Translations under genes and position numbers: made by a program
From: Cephalopachus bancanus
Taxonomy: Eukaryota; Chordata; Mammalia; Primates; Tarsiidae
Reading direction: 5' to 3'
Length of the DNA stretch: 64,000 nt
Assembly (NCBI GenBank): GCA_027257055.1
Contig: JAPVLO010000056.1
Location: forward strand, 2,852,001-2,916,000
Shown here: in pieces, positions 48,256 through 60,400 of the stretch
How positions within the stretch are numbered: the first letter of the stretch is position 1
Layout: each line of letters starts with the position of its first letter
Notes under the pieces: model-generated
The model's database searches: none
Told to the model about the DNA's origin: nothing
What the model saw: the letters and a program-made list of their open reading frames with translations, nothing else

Positions 48256-48645
48256 ATACCTGACCCCTGACTTTCTCATCAGCTCCTTCTCTCCACTTCC
48301 TGTCTGGCACATCATGTTCTAGTTGGAAAGGGGGAACTGTTTGCAGTTTCTGGAAAATGTCAGGCTATTCTCTGACCCTCTGTGTTTGCCCAAGCTATGC
48401 CCTCTGCCAGGAATGCCCCCGACTGCTCAATTTGCCTCGTTACCTCCTACTCATCCTTTCACATTCTGCAGAAGGCTGGATTAATTATCCCTCATCCGCG
48501 CCCCTGTGCATACCTCTATCATCACACCAGTTCTCTTCTGTCATAATTATCTGTTATGTTTCCATCTCCCCCCTGGAAGTGGGAGCTCCATAAATGCAGG
48601 GTCTGGTCTTAGTCATATTTATAGCCTCAGTAAATGAATGAATCC
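48256..48645 (+). mobile_element. L2 LINE 3' region
   Basis: 'tatgccctctgccaggaatgccccc', 'ttgcctcgttacctcctactcatcctttca', 'ctccataaatgcagggtctgg' and 'gcctcagtaaatgaatgaatcc' give the L2 3' order up to its terminal repeat. Confidence 0.82.
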
Positions 48646-50110
48646 ATGCAGGGCTTTTTGCTGTGGGGAGGCGGGAGTGGAGGGAAAATATATACAGGAC
48701 AAGATATAGTCTTCTGTAGTGTAAAAGTGAAAAACACTGGCTCAAGATCAGACCTCCCTACCCATTATTGGCTGTGTACAGTTAGAGAAGTCATTTCACC
48801 TCTCTGGACCTTTAAAAAAAAATCGTCAAGACTGTTGAATCAGTGGGTTTTAAACATGTTCTTTGGAGTTCCAGGTATTCTGATGCGGTGAGGAGTGTCC
48901 ACAAAGGAAATAGATAAAATAGACAGAACTTATTTGCCTTCCTCACTTCCTTGGATTCAGCTTTACTTGAGGAATGAGTTCTGTTTTTAAACATAAGAAA
49001 ATAGCTAACAATCACTAAAACTCTCCAGGTGATTTGCAAACATTAGCTCATTTCCTCCTTATAACAACCCTGTGGGAAGGTAGTTCTGTCTCTATGTATA
49101 AAATGGAGACACTGAAGTAGAAATAAGTCCTCATGTACATGGACATACAGCTCTGAAGTGCCAGCGCTGTGATCTGGGCTAAGGGGATTTCCAGGTCTAA
49201 CATTTGGTGGTTTTATTACTGAGCTGAAGATCTAGTATGTAGATAAAATGGTAACTGCTATATAATATAGAGTTTGCAGAGCACTGAGCCAGGGCTGTCA
49301 TCAGTCTGGCTTGGCATATCCAAGCAAGGCTTTTTGGAGGAGGTAAAACTCAAGCAGAACCTCCAAACAAGAGTGAGATCCAGATAAATGGATGAGTGGG
49401 GGTGTACAATCAGATCTAGGAGAAAGGAAACATAATATCCAAAAGGAATACATTTACTGATCTCCAAGGTAGCAAGGGCTTCATAATTTTAACTTGAAAA
49501 GGATCCATTCCCTCTTGTCACAACATGCATGGGACCTAGTTAGGGTCTACCCTGGACAGTTCCTGTGGCTTTGCTGAGCCTTACTCTCCCCAACTTTAGA
49601 ACATAATTAATAATAGTGAATTGCATATGTTAGACCATACAGTTAGTTTAGAATAAAGTGAAAAGGTACCAACATCATTGCTATGTTTGGATATATTTAA
49701 AATACTTTCAAAATACCCATCTTGTAAAAAACAAAGTATGTACATAGTTCTTGAAATCACAATATAATATTTATATTTGGGGGTCTTAGGTTTTTTATTA
49801 TCATGTAGCACAACTTTGCTGCACATTTTGCTGCCAAAAGGGTATAAAGAAGAAATTCAATGCCCAGAAATTCTTCTCTGAGGCAAAAGGGAAGATCTTT
49901 AGGATGAATATGCTTTTCACTGTCCTGCTGTTCCAAGCTTTTGGCAGCCTGTGGCAGCAGAATCTGTTATTAGCCCTTGCAGAGTAAGTATCTTAGTGAC
50001 TGGATTAAAGAGCTACTCTGCCTTGAATTTCCTGCAGCACTTAGCTCAGCACCGAGATACAGTGGGAATCTCTCCTATTCTATTCTACTGTGCCCTATTC
50101 TATTTTTATC
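48646..50110. other. Non-coding sequence with MIR scraps
   Basis: A MIR-like core on plus at about 48730-48840 ('gaagtcatttcacctctctggacc') and a reverse MIR at about 49025-49200. Nothing else is recognised. Confidence 0.5.
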
Positions 50111-50600
50111 TATTCTCTTCTATTCACTCATTCATGAAGCATTTACTGATAACCTATTTTTGTGCCAGGCACTACATTATATGAGTGGATACAGAAATAA
50201 ATAAGAAAATAAGGCACAGCACTTGTCTACAAAGAGCTGATAATTTCCAAGTCAGACACAGACCTATAAAGAACAAATATCCATTACATCTGTACATCTG
50301 AGGGCTTCTTACGTACGGCACAGGCTACATTCTAGATGCAAAAGGAGCCCAGAGTACAAAACTGGGAGGAAACACCAGGAAGCTTGGTCATCATGATCTT
50401 GAATATTTCTTAGATCCTCAACAAATGAATAAATACTAGCTAATATATCATGAGCACCTTCTAATAAATACTGAACTAAATGTCTTACCTGGACTATCAA
50501 ATCAATTCTCACAACACTAGCATGTAAGCTTTATAATTCCCATTTTAGAGGCATGAAAATCAAGGCTTAAGGGAGTTATACAACTTGTCCAAGGTTGTGT
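50111..50600 (-). mobile_element. L2 and MIR fragments (reverse)
   Basis: L2-like 50111-50290 ('ttgtgccaggcactacattatatg') followed by reverse MIR-like 50450-50600 ('tataattcccattttagaggcatg'). Confidence 0.65.
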
Positions 50601-50629
50601 GCTATCCCCCTTTCACCTTTGAACCCTTT

Positions 50630-50990
50630 TTATATGCAATCCTTTCTGCTGAGAAAGTCTCACTAGTCTTCACAGCCTGTCTGCCCCCTCCCCCACTGCC
50701 TGGATAACTCCTAACTCCCTCTTCTAGTTTCAATTTTAAAATCACTTTCTCAAAATAGCTGTCTTTGATTTCCTACTACACTACCTCTCATAGCACATGT
50801 ACTCTGCTATCTTGGCTCATCATCATGTACTAGAATTGCTTGTAGAATCTTTCTCTCCTTCACCGGATAGAATCTCCATGAAGGTCATTTTGTCTTGGGT
50901 TTGTTTCATTCATTAGTATATTCTAAGAGGCCAGCAAAGGGCTTGGCACACAGAAAGTTTCAATAAATACTTCTCAGATGAAAGAAGGGG
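50630..50990 (+). mobile_element. L2 LINE 3' end
   Basis: 'gcctggataactcctaactcc', 'gatagaatctccatgaaggtcattttgtc' and 'gggcttggcacacagaaagtttcaataaatac' follow the L2 3' end. Confidence 0.82.
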
Positions 50991-51685
50991 GAGAAAGGGT
51001 ATATTCAACACTACAAACAGCCATCCAATTCAAAAGATCTCCAAGCACTTAATAAGAAATTCTTCCTGGGGTCTTATCATACTGTTTCCACAGATGGGAA
51101 AAAAGACAGTCGATTGGTGAATTGCACCAGTTATCTTAGGCAGGTTGACATTTGTTGTGCTACAGGGAATTTCTCTTAGCACAATATTTCCTGGGAGGAG
51201 CAGGTAAATATTGAGACAAGATACACATCAAGTTTTTTCTGTGAACCACTGTACAATAATCAATTCTAGAGATAACAAAGGCGTTTGTTAACAGCTCCAT
51301 CTCCCTTTTCAAAGCTCAGTTCTCAGTCTGGCAACGTTACAAAGCTCAAGAAAAGAAGTGTTGTTAGCAGATGCCAACCACTTGTCAGAGGAAAAATCCA
51401 AAAGGCACTGTGCAATACCTCAGCTTTTTTACATACAGATAGGCTTTCTGTCCGCCAGTTCATCAAAATTCCTGATGGAGTAGCTGTAGAAGTGGAAAGT
51501 GAGGGTTTTACAAGCAGATTAAATACGAAAAAAAAATTCAGCCCAGCAGAAAAAGCTACTTGTATAGATCCTGTGGTTTTCAGGTTATACTTCTGCAAAT
51601 AAGAGTTTATGCCTGGGGACATAGTTTCTCCTCTATCAGAGTTCTTTGTACACTAGATATGTTATTGTTTGTAATGTATTTTGGT
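50991..51685. other. Non-coding sequence, nothing recognised
   Basis: Overlapping open frames of about 100 codons exist on both strands near 51300-51620. The plus one begins at a non-ATG codon and neither has a domain. Treated as chance. Confidence 0.45.
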
Positions 51686-51812
51686 CATCTGTGCTAGAAT
51701 TTGAGGGCAAGAGCTTTGTTTCATTCACCTTTGTACCTCTGCTTCCCTTGGTAGCACATAGAACATGTCCATTACACATTCTCTGAACAAATGATTGAAT
51801 GAATGATATGAA
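51686..51812 (+). mobile_element. L2 LINE 3' terminus
   Basis: 'aatttgagggcaagagctttgtttcattcacctttgtacc' and 'aacaaatgattgaatgaatga'. Confidence 0.75.
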
Positions 51813-52949
51813 TGAGCATCAGTGAGTTGAGCCAATGTAGTTCCTACTTGAAAGAGCTAAATAAATTATTCTTGGATGAATTTCTGTAGAATTTCTACTA
51901 CACGCTTTTGGAACTTGCTTGTGCAAACAGATTAATATAGTTCAAATACTTTTCAAAAGATAGTATCAGAACTGGGGATGGAATTTTATTTTTACTCTTT
52001 CGTAAGAGAAGATGTATTTTGTTTTGTGCCAAAACCGTGGTCTGATGAAGCCCAGTTGTTTCCATATCCCACTGAGCACACCAGGAGGAGCTAAAGACAT
52101 GTGTTGGTAGAACGAATGAAGGAATGAATGAATGAATGATTGGATGTTCCTGTTGTCTTGGCTTCCCAATCAGTATCTGAGAGAACGGAGAAAAAACTGA
52201 ATGAAGAGACCAGGTAGAAGCACATTTTGTAATTTCTGTGGACTAGCTACTGCTGATTCAATAGCTTCATGGAGTTTCAATGTTTTGTATCCCAGGTGAC
52301 ATCAATATACACTAAGTTCCTGGAAGCTGATGAAACACTGTCAAAGTCTTACCTAAATGTTCTCATTATTTCTAGTGAGCCAGAAGGGTGCAAGACCCTG
52401 GGTAAGGAGCAAGCCTAGTCATTTGTTCCTGACCTCCTGACATACTGATTGCACCGCCAATCTTCAGAGCCACTTTCAAGAGAATCTGTCTGTACTGTTT
52501 CCTCCAATCCACGAATCATGGCTACATTAAGCCAGAAGGAATATCTCAACCCTCTCTTATCTGTTCACACCATTCAACCTTATTATATATTGGAGTTTGC
52601 ATACTGGAGAGCACACTAGAGTTTGTAGTTTCTGTGGTCACATCAAAGAAACAGCACTCATTTTCTCAATGTCTACTGACTAGTCTTTCTTCTTCAGTGT
52701 TATTTGGTCTCCCTATTTCCCATATGCGTGATTTCTTTTTTGAGAATTAGAAAACTTTGGAGAAAGAAAAGAAGTCTAACTTCAAATTATAATTCTGCCA
52801 TTAGGTGTGAGACTGTAGGAAAAGCCACAAGACCTCTGAGCCTCACTTGGTCATCTGTAATGTGAGCATAATGATGCCTGTGTATCAGAACTTGAGGGAG
52901 GACCATATTACTTAATGCAGTCATTGCCAAACCTCAATGCATATGCATT
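51813..52949. other. Non-coding sequence with a GAAT repeat
   Basis: A short (GAAT)n run at about 52113-52140. No gene seen. Confidence 0.5.
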
Positions 52950-53470
52950 AGCTTTTGATGGCCACATAACAATTACCACACATTTACCAGCTTAAAGCAA
53001 CACCCATATATTCTCTCACAGTTCCAAGCAGGCCTGACTGGGTTCTCTGCTTAGGATCTCACAAGGTTGAAGTCAAGATGTTGACTGGGCTGGACTTTTA
53101 CCTGGAGCCTCTGGGGAAGAATCAGGTACCAAATCTCTTTTATTTGGTTGGCAGAATTCAGTTCCATGAAGTTGTAGGACTGAGGTGCTATTTCCTTAAT
53201 GGTTGTCAACCATGGTCTACCATTAGCTCCTAAGGTCACCTGTATTTCTTCTCATATGACCCTCTCCAACTTGAAGCCAGCAGCTGGGGGCATCAACTCC
53301 TTCCCATACTTGAAATCTCTCCATCTTTCTCTTCTGCCACAAGCCAGATAAAATTCTGCTTTTAAAAGCTTGTGTGTTTAGATTAGACCCAACTAGATTA
53401 TCTCCCTTTGCCATATAATGTGATATAATCACCAGAGTAATCATTTATCATATACACAGTTTCTACCCAT
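52950..53470 (-). mobile_element. Ancient mammalian interspersed repeat (family unnamed)
   Basis: 'ccacataacaattaccacacatttaccagcttaaagcaacacc', 'ctcacagttccaagcaggcctgactggg', 'ttggcagaattcagttcc' and 'gcttttaaaagcttgtgtg' mark a dispersed old repeat, apparently related to 27190-27645 in opposite orientation. Confidence 0.6.
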
Positions 53471-54567
53471 ACTCAAAGGGAGGAAATTATACAAGGACAA
53501 GAATCATTCTTAGAATTCTGACTACACAATGTATCAGATTCACCTTGGATAGTTTTTTTAAAAAAATACTAATTATTCTGTCTTTACCTTAGGCCCTCTG
53601 AAGCAGAATCTCTAGGAGTGGGTCCTGAGATGTTATACATTTAAAAACTTCTTCAAATAATCTGAATGTAACCAGTCTGTCAATCGAGTGTGAAAGCCAT
53701 CAAGCTAATATTTTCAAGAGCTTCGTACAGTGTTCATACAATGAGTGTCATTTTTCTGTCCTTTTCTCTAGCATCTTGCTGTTCAAACTCTGGCCTATGG
53801 GCCAGCAGTGTCATCACCATTTAAGAGCATCTTAGGAATACAGAATCTCAGGTACCACCCATAGGGTCAGAATTTGTATTGTAATTGTGACATTTGTGAC
53901 ATTAAAGTTTGATAAGCATGACTTTAGGAAAAACAGACCCATAGCCTCAACTCAAACTCCATTTAGATTTACCACTTTCAAATGGATGTGTCTATACAAA
54001 TATTTCAAAGATATTAGACTAATTTAAACTGAATCTCAGATCATTTACCCACATTTATTGTATATACAGTGCAGAGCTTGATAGAATATGAAAAGAACTG
54101 CAAATCATAGTTTGGGTTTACTAGATCCTCTTACCGTCATTGGGTGTACAAAATAGATACTATTTCAAAGCAGAGAAGGCAGAGAAAAGAACTTGAGCTG
54201 ACATTAAAAGCCACAGATGAACATCTCTAGAACCCAGTTTAAATACTACCTCATTCATTCATGAAATTATTCCATAAATAAATATTTATTGAGCTCCTAC
54301 TATGTGCTGACCACTTGAAATAGACAAAATTCTGAACTCTTGGGACTGCCAGTCACTGGCTGTCTCCCCTGGCCTCACGCCCTTATTGCAATATTTAGCA
54401 CACTACACTATATTTTCTTGATTCATATCCCAGGTTCTCTTGAAAGACTGTGTTTCTCAGAGAGTAAGATCCATTTTTCTTGGTATCTGCTTCAGCATGA
54501 TAGTGCTTGGCATATAGGAAGAGCTCAGTGAGTGAGTGAATGAGTATATGAATGAATACAAGAAGGA
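53471..54567. other. Non-coding sequence ending in L2 fragments
   Basis: L2-related phrases at about 54265-54320 ('aaataaatatttattgagctcctactatgtgctg', reverse type) and 54420-54560 ('agcatgatagtgcttggcatatagg', plus type). The provirus is inserted just after this L2 3' end. Confidence 0.55.
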
Positions 54568-54572
54568 GAAGG

Positions 54573-54927
54573 TGAAGGGCCACCACCAAGCCACAAGTAA
54601 AGCCACATTCCCTCCCTTTCCTGGAAATGGCGACACGGCAAACTAAAATGGCGATTGAAACGGTGCCTTCCTTTGTTCTTCCTCGGTGCCTTTCTTTGTT
54701 CTCCTTCCTCACCCTTTCCCGCACCCGCAAAAAACCCACCAACCTGGATGGAGCTCTGCCAGCTGACCAATAATCGACTGACAGGTCGCCCTAAGCCCCC
54801 ATAATGGCTGGAGACCCTTGCTTCAGTGCTACAGCCTGACCCTCAGGTCCTGGAGCCACCGCATTCGACCCATTAAATCTCTTGGCCCTAACGGGTGTTG
54901 AGTCTCACTGTACACCGCCGTCTTTCA
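54573..54927 (+). repeat. 5' LTR of the provirus
   Basis: 355 bp, TGAA...TTCA. Promoter-like elements: CCAAT at 54767-54771 and a TATA-like CATAATGG at about 54800 (CATAAAGG in the 3' LTR). A polyadenylation hexamer ATTAAA lies at 54873-54878. By hand alignment it differs from the 3' LTR at about 27 positions plus one 1-bp gap. Confidence 0.97.
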
Positions 54928-54928
54928 T

Positions 54929-54946
54929 TGGTACTGTGACTCGGAT
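54929..54946 (+). other. Primer-binding site, His-tRNA-like
   Basis: The 18 nt start one base after the LTR with TGG, as a tRNA-CCA-complementary site should. The 3' two-thirds, GTGACTCGGAT, fit the His-tRNA type used by HERV-H-like elements. The TACT part after TGG differs from the usual His site, either by mutation or by use of a variant tRNA. Confidence 0.7.
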
Positions 54947-55442
54947 TGGGTTCCTCTCGCCCTCAGACGAGACCCCGTTCCGGCGCCAGCGGGACTCACC
55001 CCTTAAGGCCTTCGCCCACTTTCTTGAATGCCAGCGTTGCATCCGTCACTGGCCCTTGGATTGGTAAGTGGCCCCTAACTAGAAAACCTAAAACCTTGCT
55101 GGGGATAACCGGAGGGAACTGACTGTTGATCATCTGGCAGCCCTTTTGGCCCCAGGCAAGAGGGGGACCACACCCCGCCTAGGTCTTTAAGGCCACAGTG
55201 GATCCCTACTGGCTTTCCTCTCCCTCGGCCATCAGGTATTTCGAGTCTGCTCCCTCCTGCTGTCCAGTTTTGGGCATCCTTTTGTCAAAAAATCCTGGTA
55301 CCAGATTGCCCTCAACCTCCTCGATTCTCCAGGAGAATCGTGGGTTGTAATAACGTTCTGTGATGACAGGCTTTATTGCAATCGCCTCATATCCTAACAG
55401 CCGGTTGTCCAGGGGACGCTCTGCTCAGCCCCAGCTGTTAAA
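54947..55442 (+). other. Proviral leader with major splice donor
   Basis: A non-coding leader of about 500 nt before gag. TTGGTAAGTGG gives a perfect consensus donor, GTAAGT at 55064-55069. It would serve env and any other spliced subgenomic RNA. The packaging signal is expected here but cannot be delimited by eye. Confidence 0.65.
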
Positions 55443-56952
55443 ATGGGAAACTCATCATCCCTGCCGGTCAACTCTCCCCTCAAGTGTCCCTTAAACAATC
55501 TCTCCACTCTCTCTTTCACTCCCGACATTAAACCCAAGTGTCTAATCCACTTCAGTACACAAGACTGTCCCACCTATCGCTTAGACAACCAAAATAAGTG
55601 GCCCCCTTATGGGCCCCTAAACCCCAAAATTATATGGAACCTCTATAACTTCTGTGAGCATTCAAAAAAGTGGGCAGAGATTCCCTATGTCCAGTCTTTC
55701 TCTTTACTCCGGGAACACCCTTGTCTCTACCTCCGATGTAAACCGGTTCACCTCCTTGTGGCCACAAAGGGCCTCTCTCTCCCGCCAACGCCGCCACCCC
55801 CTCTTCTGTCTCTGACTTTGACCCAGCAGATGAACCTCCTCCCTATCGACAACCCCACCCGCCCCCACAGCCTCTTCCCCCGTCCGCCCCCACCATCCCT
55901 AATCTTTACTCACCCCTTCCTCCAGTTCCTGCCATCCCATGCAGTCCTCCTATTACCCGCTCCAAAACAGCCCCAGCCACTCTCGCTCCTCTTCGCGAAG
56001 TGGCAGGCGCTGAAGGCATTATCCGAGTTCATATCCCATTCTCTATCTCGGACCTAACCCGGGTAGAAAAACACCTCGGGTCCTTTACAACTAACCCAAC
56101 CACCTATATCAAGGAATTCCAATATCTTCTCCAAGCCTATAGCCTCACCTTTCACGACATCTACATGGTTCTCTCCAATACCCTACTCCCAAAGAGCACA
56201 GAAGAGTGTGAAAACAGGCTAGAACATATGCAGATGAGGTTCATCGAACCTCGCCAGCACACCCCCTCGGGGCAGTGGCAGTCCGGGACCAGGACCCTGG
56301 CTGGGACTATAACTCCCCCAATGGCCTCAGTACCAGAGGTCAGTTCTCCACCTGTCTTGTTTCTGGGTTAAGGCGGGCAGCGCAAAGGGTTGTTAATTTT
56401 GAAAAACTCCAGGAAGTGGTCCGAGACAAAAACAAAAACCCTTCCTCCTTCCTTGATCACCTTACCAAGGCCCTCCAACAATTTACTAATTTTGACCCAG
56501 AAACCCCAGATGGCCGTCAACTTCTTATGACTTATTTCTTCTCCCAAAGCTACCCTGACATTAAAGCTAAATTTAAAAAGCTAGACCAAGGGCCTCTTAC
56601 ACCCCAAAATGAGGTTTTGGCTGCCGCCTTCAAGGTATACCACAACCGGGACAAAAAAGCTAAGCGGCAAAAATACCAAATGCTGGCTCAGGCTCTCCGC
56701 GGGACAGACACCGGCCCTCACAGTGGTAGAGGAGGCGTCCAGAACAAACACAACCCTCCAGGGCCCTGTTTCAAATGCGGCAAGGAGAGACATTGGGCGC
56801 AAGCCTGCCCTAACCCTAAACCTCCATCAAAACCGTGCCCCAAATGCAATCTTCCAGGACATTGGGTGGTGGACTGCCCCAGCCCCCAGAGAGAAGCAGG
56901 GTCAGCCCCCAACTCTACCCTGAACTTACTGGGCATGGCCGCTTTGGAATGA
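55443..56952 (+). pseudogene. gag: gag (matrix, PPPY, capsid, nucleocapsid), frameshifted
   Basis: Encodes the retroviral structural polyprotein. ATG at 55443 opens an MGNSSS start with Gly2 for myristoylation, followed by a matrix-like domain. A PPPY late-domain motif is at 55835-55846 but in another frame, so a frameshift lies between about 55750 and 55825. Capsid sequence continues in that frame to about 56260, then a second shift leads into the capsid C-terminal part. The final frame carries two CCHC knuckles, CFKCGKERHWAQAC (56767-56808) and CPKCNLPGHWVVDC (56836-56877), and ends at TGA 56950-56952. Typical gammaretroviruses have one knuckle; two fit the HERV-H-like branch. No intact Gag can be made. 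Confidence 0.93.
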
Positions 56953-57411
56953 TGGGGCCCTGAGTCTCCCCACCCGATGCATATCTCAAATGCTCGGGAG
57001 CCTAGGGTCAAAATTACAGTTGACGGACATCCCATCCTCTTCCTGCTAGACACTGGAGCCACCCTTTCTGTTCTGCAGGAGTTCTGGGGACCAACCTCAC
57101 TGTCCCAGTCCCCCGTAATCGGGGTAGGGGGCCAAACCTTCATCCCACGCACAACTCCTACGCTAGCATGCATATTTGCTGGCGTCCCAGTTACCCACTC
57201 CTTCCTGGTCATGCCTCAGTGTCCTATACCCCTTATGGGTAGGGACATCCTGGCCAAATTTCAGGCATCCATCACCTACAACCCCAGCGCTGCCCTCACC
57301 AACCCACTACCGACAACTTCCCTACTTCTCCTTTGGCTTCTAGTCCCTGGTCTCCCTCCCCACAACGTGCTTCACTCCCTCCCCCACTCGCCTCGGCGGT
57401 TAACCCACTAG
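56953..57411 (+). pseudogene. pro: pro: retroviral aspartic protease
   Basis: It follows gag in the same frame after one TGA, the gammaretroviral arrangement in which Gag-Pol is made by stop-codon readthrough. The active-site motif LLDTGAT (Asp at 57049-57051) and the downstream PLMGRDIL motif (flap and dimer-core side) are both intact. The frame stays open to TAG at 57409-57411, after about 150 codons, so the protease domain itself looks whole. The link to reverse transcriptase is lost by a frame change further on. Confidence 0.9.
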
Positions 57412-60400
57412 TCTAGGACATCCACACCCCTTCATTAGCCCAGTGCCCGCCCGTTCACATCCAGTTAAAGGACCCGTCCACTCACCTCAGTCAGCCACAA
57501 TATCCTCTCCCCAGGGCTAGTCTGCTAGGTCTGCAGCCTGTCATAAACACCCTACTATGCAAGGGATACTTGAGGCCCACCAACTCGCCATACAATACTC
57601 CCATCTTGGCCATAAGAAACCTGACGAAACCTACCGGCTAGTCCAAGACCTTTGACTAATAAATGCAGCCGTTCTCCCCATTCACCCGCTGGTTCCCAAC
57701 CCTTATACCATCCTGTCCACCATTCCCCTGACAGCAACTCACTTTTCAGTTATAGACCTTAAAGATACATTCTTTACCATTCCCTTGGCAGCTGACTCCC
57801 AGGACATTTTCGCGTTTACTTAGACTGGCCCTACTTCCCATCACTCCCAACAGCTTATATGGACGGTCCTCCTACAGGGATTTCGGGACAGTACCCATCT
57901 GTTTGGCCAGGCTCTAGCAGCCGACCTTAAACTCCTGTCACTCCCCAAATCCGCCCTCAACCAGTATGTAGATGACCTTCTCATATGCAGCCCCTCTATA
58001 ACTGACTCTCACACGGACACTGTCCTGCTTCTCAACTTCCTAACACAAAGGGGACACCGAGTTTCCCCCCACAAAGCTCAGCTATCCAAAACACAAGTCA
58101 CCTACCTTGGTGTAGCCATTTCACACCAACAAAAGGCCATAACAACCAGCCACAAGTCTGTTATTCAGTCTCTCACAGTGCCCAAAACAAAAGAAGAAAT
58201 CCAGTCATTCCTGGGATTGGTGGGCTACTTCCGAGCCTGGATCCCCAATTTCACCCTTCTCGCCAAGCCACTCTATGACCTGGCTAAAGGTGACCCTAAA
58301 CCATTACTCTCCCTCTCAGTTATTAGACAGCCTTTGACCGCCCTCCAACAGGCCCTCCTCCAGGCCCCCGCCCCATGGCTACCTGATGTCCACCGACCTT
58401 TTACCTTATATGTCCACAAAAATAAGGGCGCTAGCCGGGCTCTGTGGCTCAGCCTGTAATCTCGCGCCTTTGGGAGGCTGAGGTGAGTGGATTGCCTGAG
58501 CCTGCGGGTTCGAGACCCGCCTGGGCAGCGAGACCTCATCTCTACAATAAATAAAAAAATCAATAGGGCGTGGTAGTGCACGCCTGTAATTCTGGCTACT
58601 CGGAAGGCTGAGACGGAAGGATCACCGGAACCCAGCAGGCGAGGCTGCGGTGGCCGGGAGCAGCCACTGCACTCCAGTCTGGGCGACCGAGTGAGACTCC
58701 AACTCAAAAAAAAAAAAAATAAAAATCAGGGCGCAGCCCTAGGAGTTCTAGGCCAATTCAGTGGACAAACATTTGCTCCTGTAGCCTATCTCTCAAAACA
58801 ACTTGAACACACGGTTCAGGGATGGGCCCCATGCCTGCGGGCCCTGTTGGCCGCCCACTTACTTGTGTGCAAATCCAAAAAACTCACGTTTGGAGCACCT
58901 GTCACCATTGCTTCCCCCACCATCTACATCACCTCCTAGGATATAAGGGACTCAAAACACTCCCTCCCGGTCGGGTCCTATCCCTTCTGGTTTTCTTTGT
59001 CCAAGACCCCTCTGCCTCCTTCCAAACTTGTGCACCCCTTCACCCAGCCACATTACTCCCTTCCTGTCCTGTCGACATCCCAATACATGAGTGCGTTGAA
59101 GTCCTTGAGTCCCTACTTCCCTGTCCAGTACACATTCAGGAAGGACCTTTATCTGTGCCCTCCTATGATTGGTTCACAGATAGAAGCGCATATATACATG
59201 AGGGGTCTTGGGTGGCAGGATACGCCATCACCTCTGCCACTGATGTCATCGAGGCTAATCCTTTCCCGCCCAACACCACTAACCAACAAGCAGAACTCAC
59301 AGCAGTCACTCGAGCATTCCAACTGGCGGCAGGACACTCTGTCACTTTACACTGACTCCAAATATGTCTTTCACATTTTGGTTTCACACTCAGCCATCTG
59401 GCAAGAACGGGGATTGTTAACCACCAAAGGGTCAGCCATTGTAAATGCTAAGCTCATTTCCGACCTCCTTCAAGCCTATTTGCTCCCCACGGCCATAGGC
59501 ATCTCACCCTGTAAAGCCCACCAGGTCGATTCATCTTTTATCACCCAAGGGAACTCGCAGGCCGACAGAGCGGCTTGCCAAGCGACTCTAAAACCCCTTC
59601 CTACCATACTCGTTAACAACCCCACCAGCCGAACATACAAGTGAAGTCCCAAATTGTCCAATCTCATTCCCTACCTACACTCAATTTTCCACCCAAACCT
59701 AACTGCTTTTACTTCATTTCTTAAAACTTTCTTCCACCTTACTCCTGAACATACAAAACTCATACACACCCTTTCCTCTCAATGCTCTACTTGCCACCGA
59801 ACAAATCCTAATACCCCCTTAAAGCCCGGAACGTTCCCCATTCACCAGGCTAGGGGAGAGCTCCCTGGGTCAGACTGGCAAGTGGACTTCACCATCATGC
59901 CCCCCCTCCATAACATCAAATACCTTCTGGTCCTGGTTGACACCTTCTCCGGGTGGGTCGAGGCTTATCCCACCTCAAACAAGCGGGCTGCTACAGTGGG
60001 ATCTATCTTAGTCAACCACATCATCCCTCGATTTGGGGTCCCCTTCTCCCTTCAGTCAGATAACAGGCCTGAATTCACCTCACAAGTCGCTCAGTTTTTA
60101 ATGACAGCCCTCAACATCAAATAACACTTTCACATTCCCTATCACCCACAATCATCAGGAAAGGTTGAACGAACTAACCGCACACTAAAAGATATCCTCA
60201 CCAAACTCTCTCTCGAACTCCATCAGGACTGGGTCTCCCTCCTTCCCCTAGCTCTCTTCCGCGTTTGCGTCCCCCCTAAAAAGCCCACTCAGCTTTCACC
60301 CTTCGAGGTCCTGTATGGCAGACCTGCACTTCCTCCTGGTATTCCAACCTCTCCACCTCACATTCCCCTTCATATAACCTACCCCCTCCTGTCCTTCATC

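Noticed and set aside
51285..51622. Pair of overlapping ~100-codon ORFs on both strands
   Set aside because: The plus frame starts at a non-ATG codon; opposite-strand openness suggests composition, not coding.
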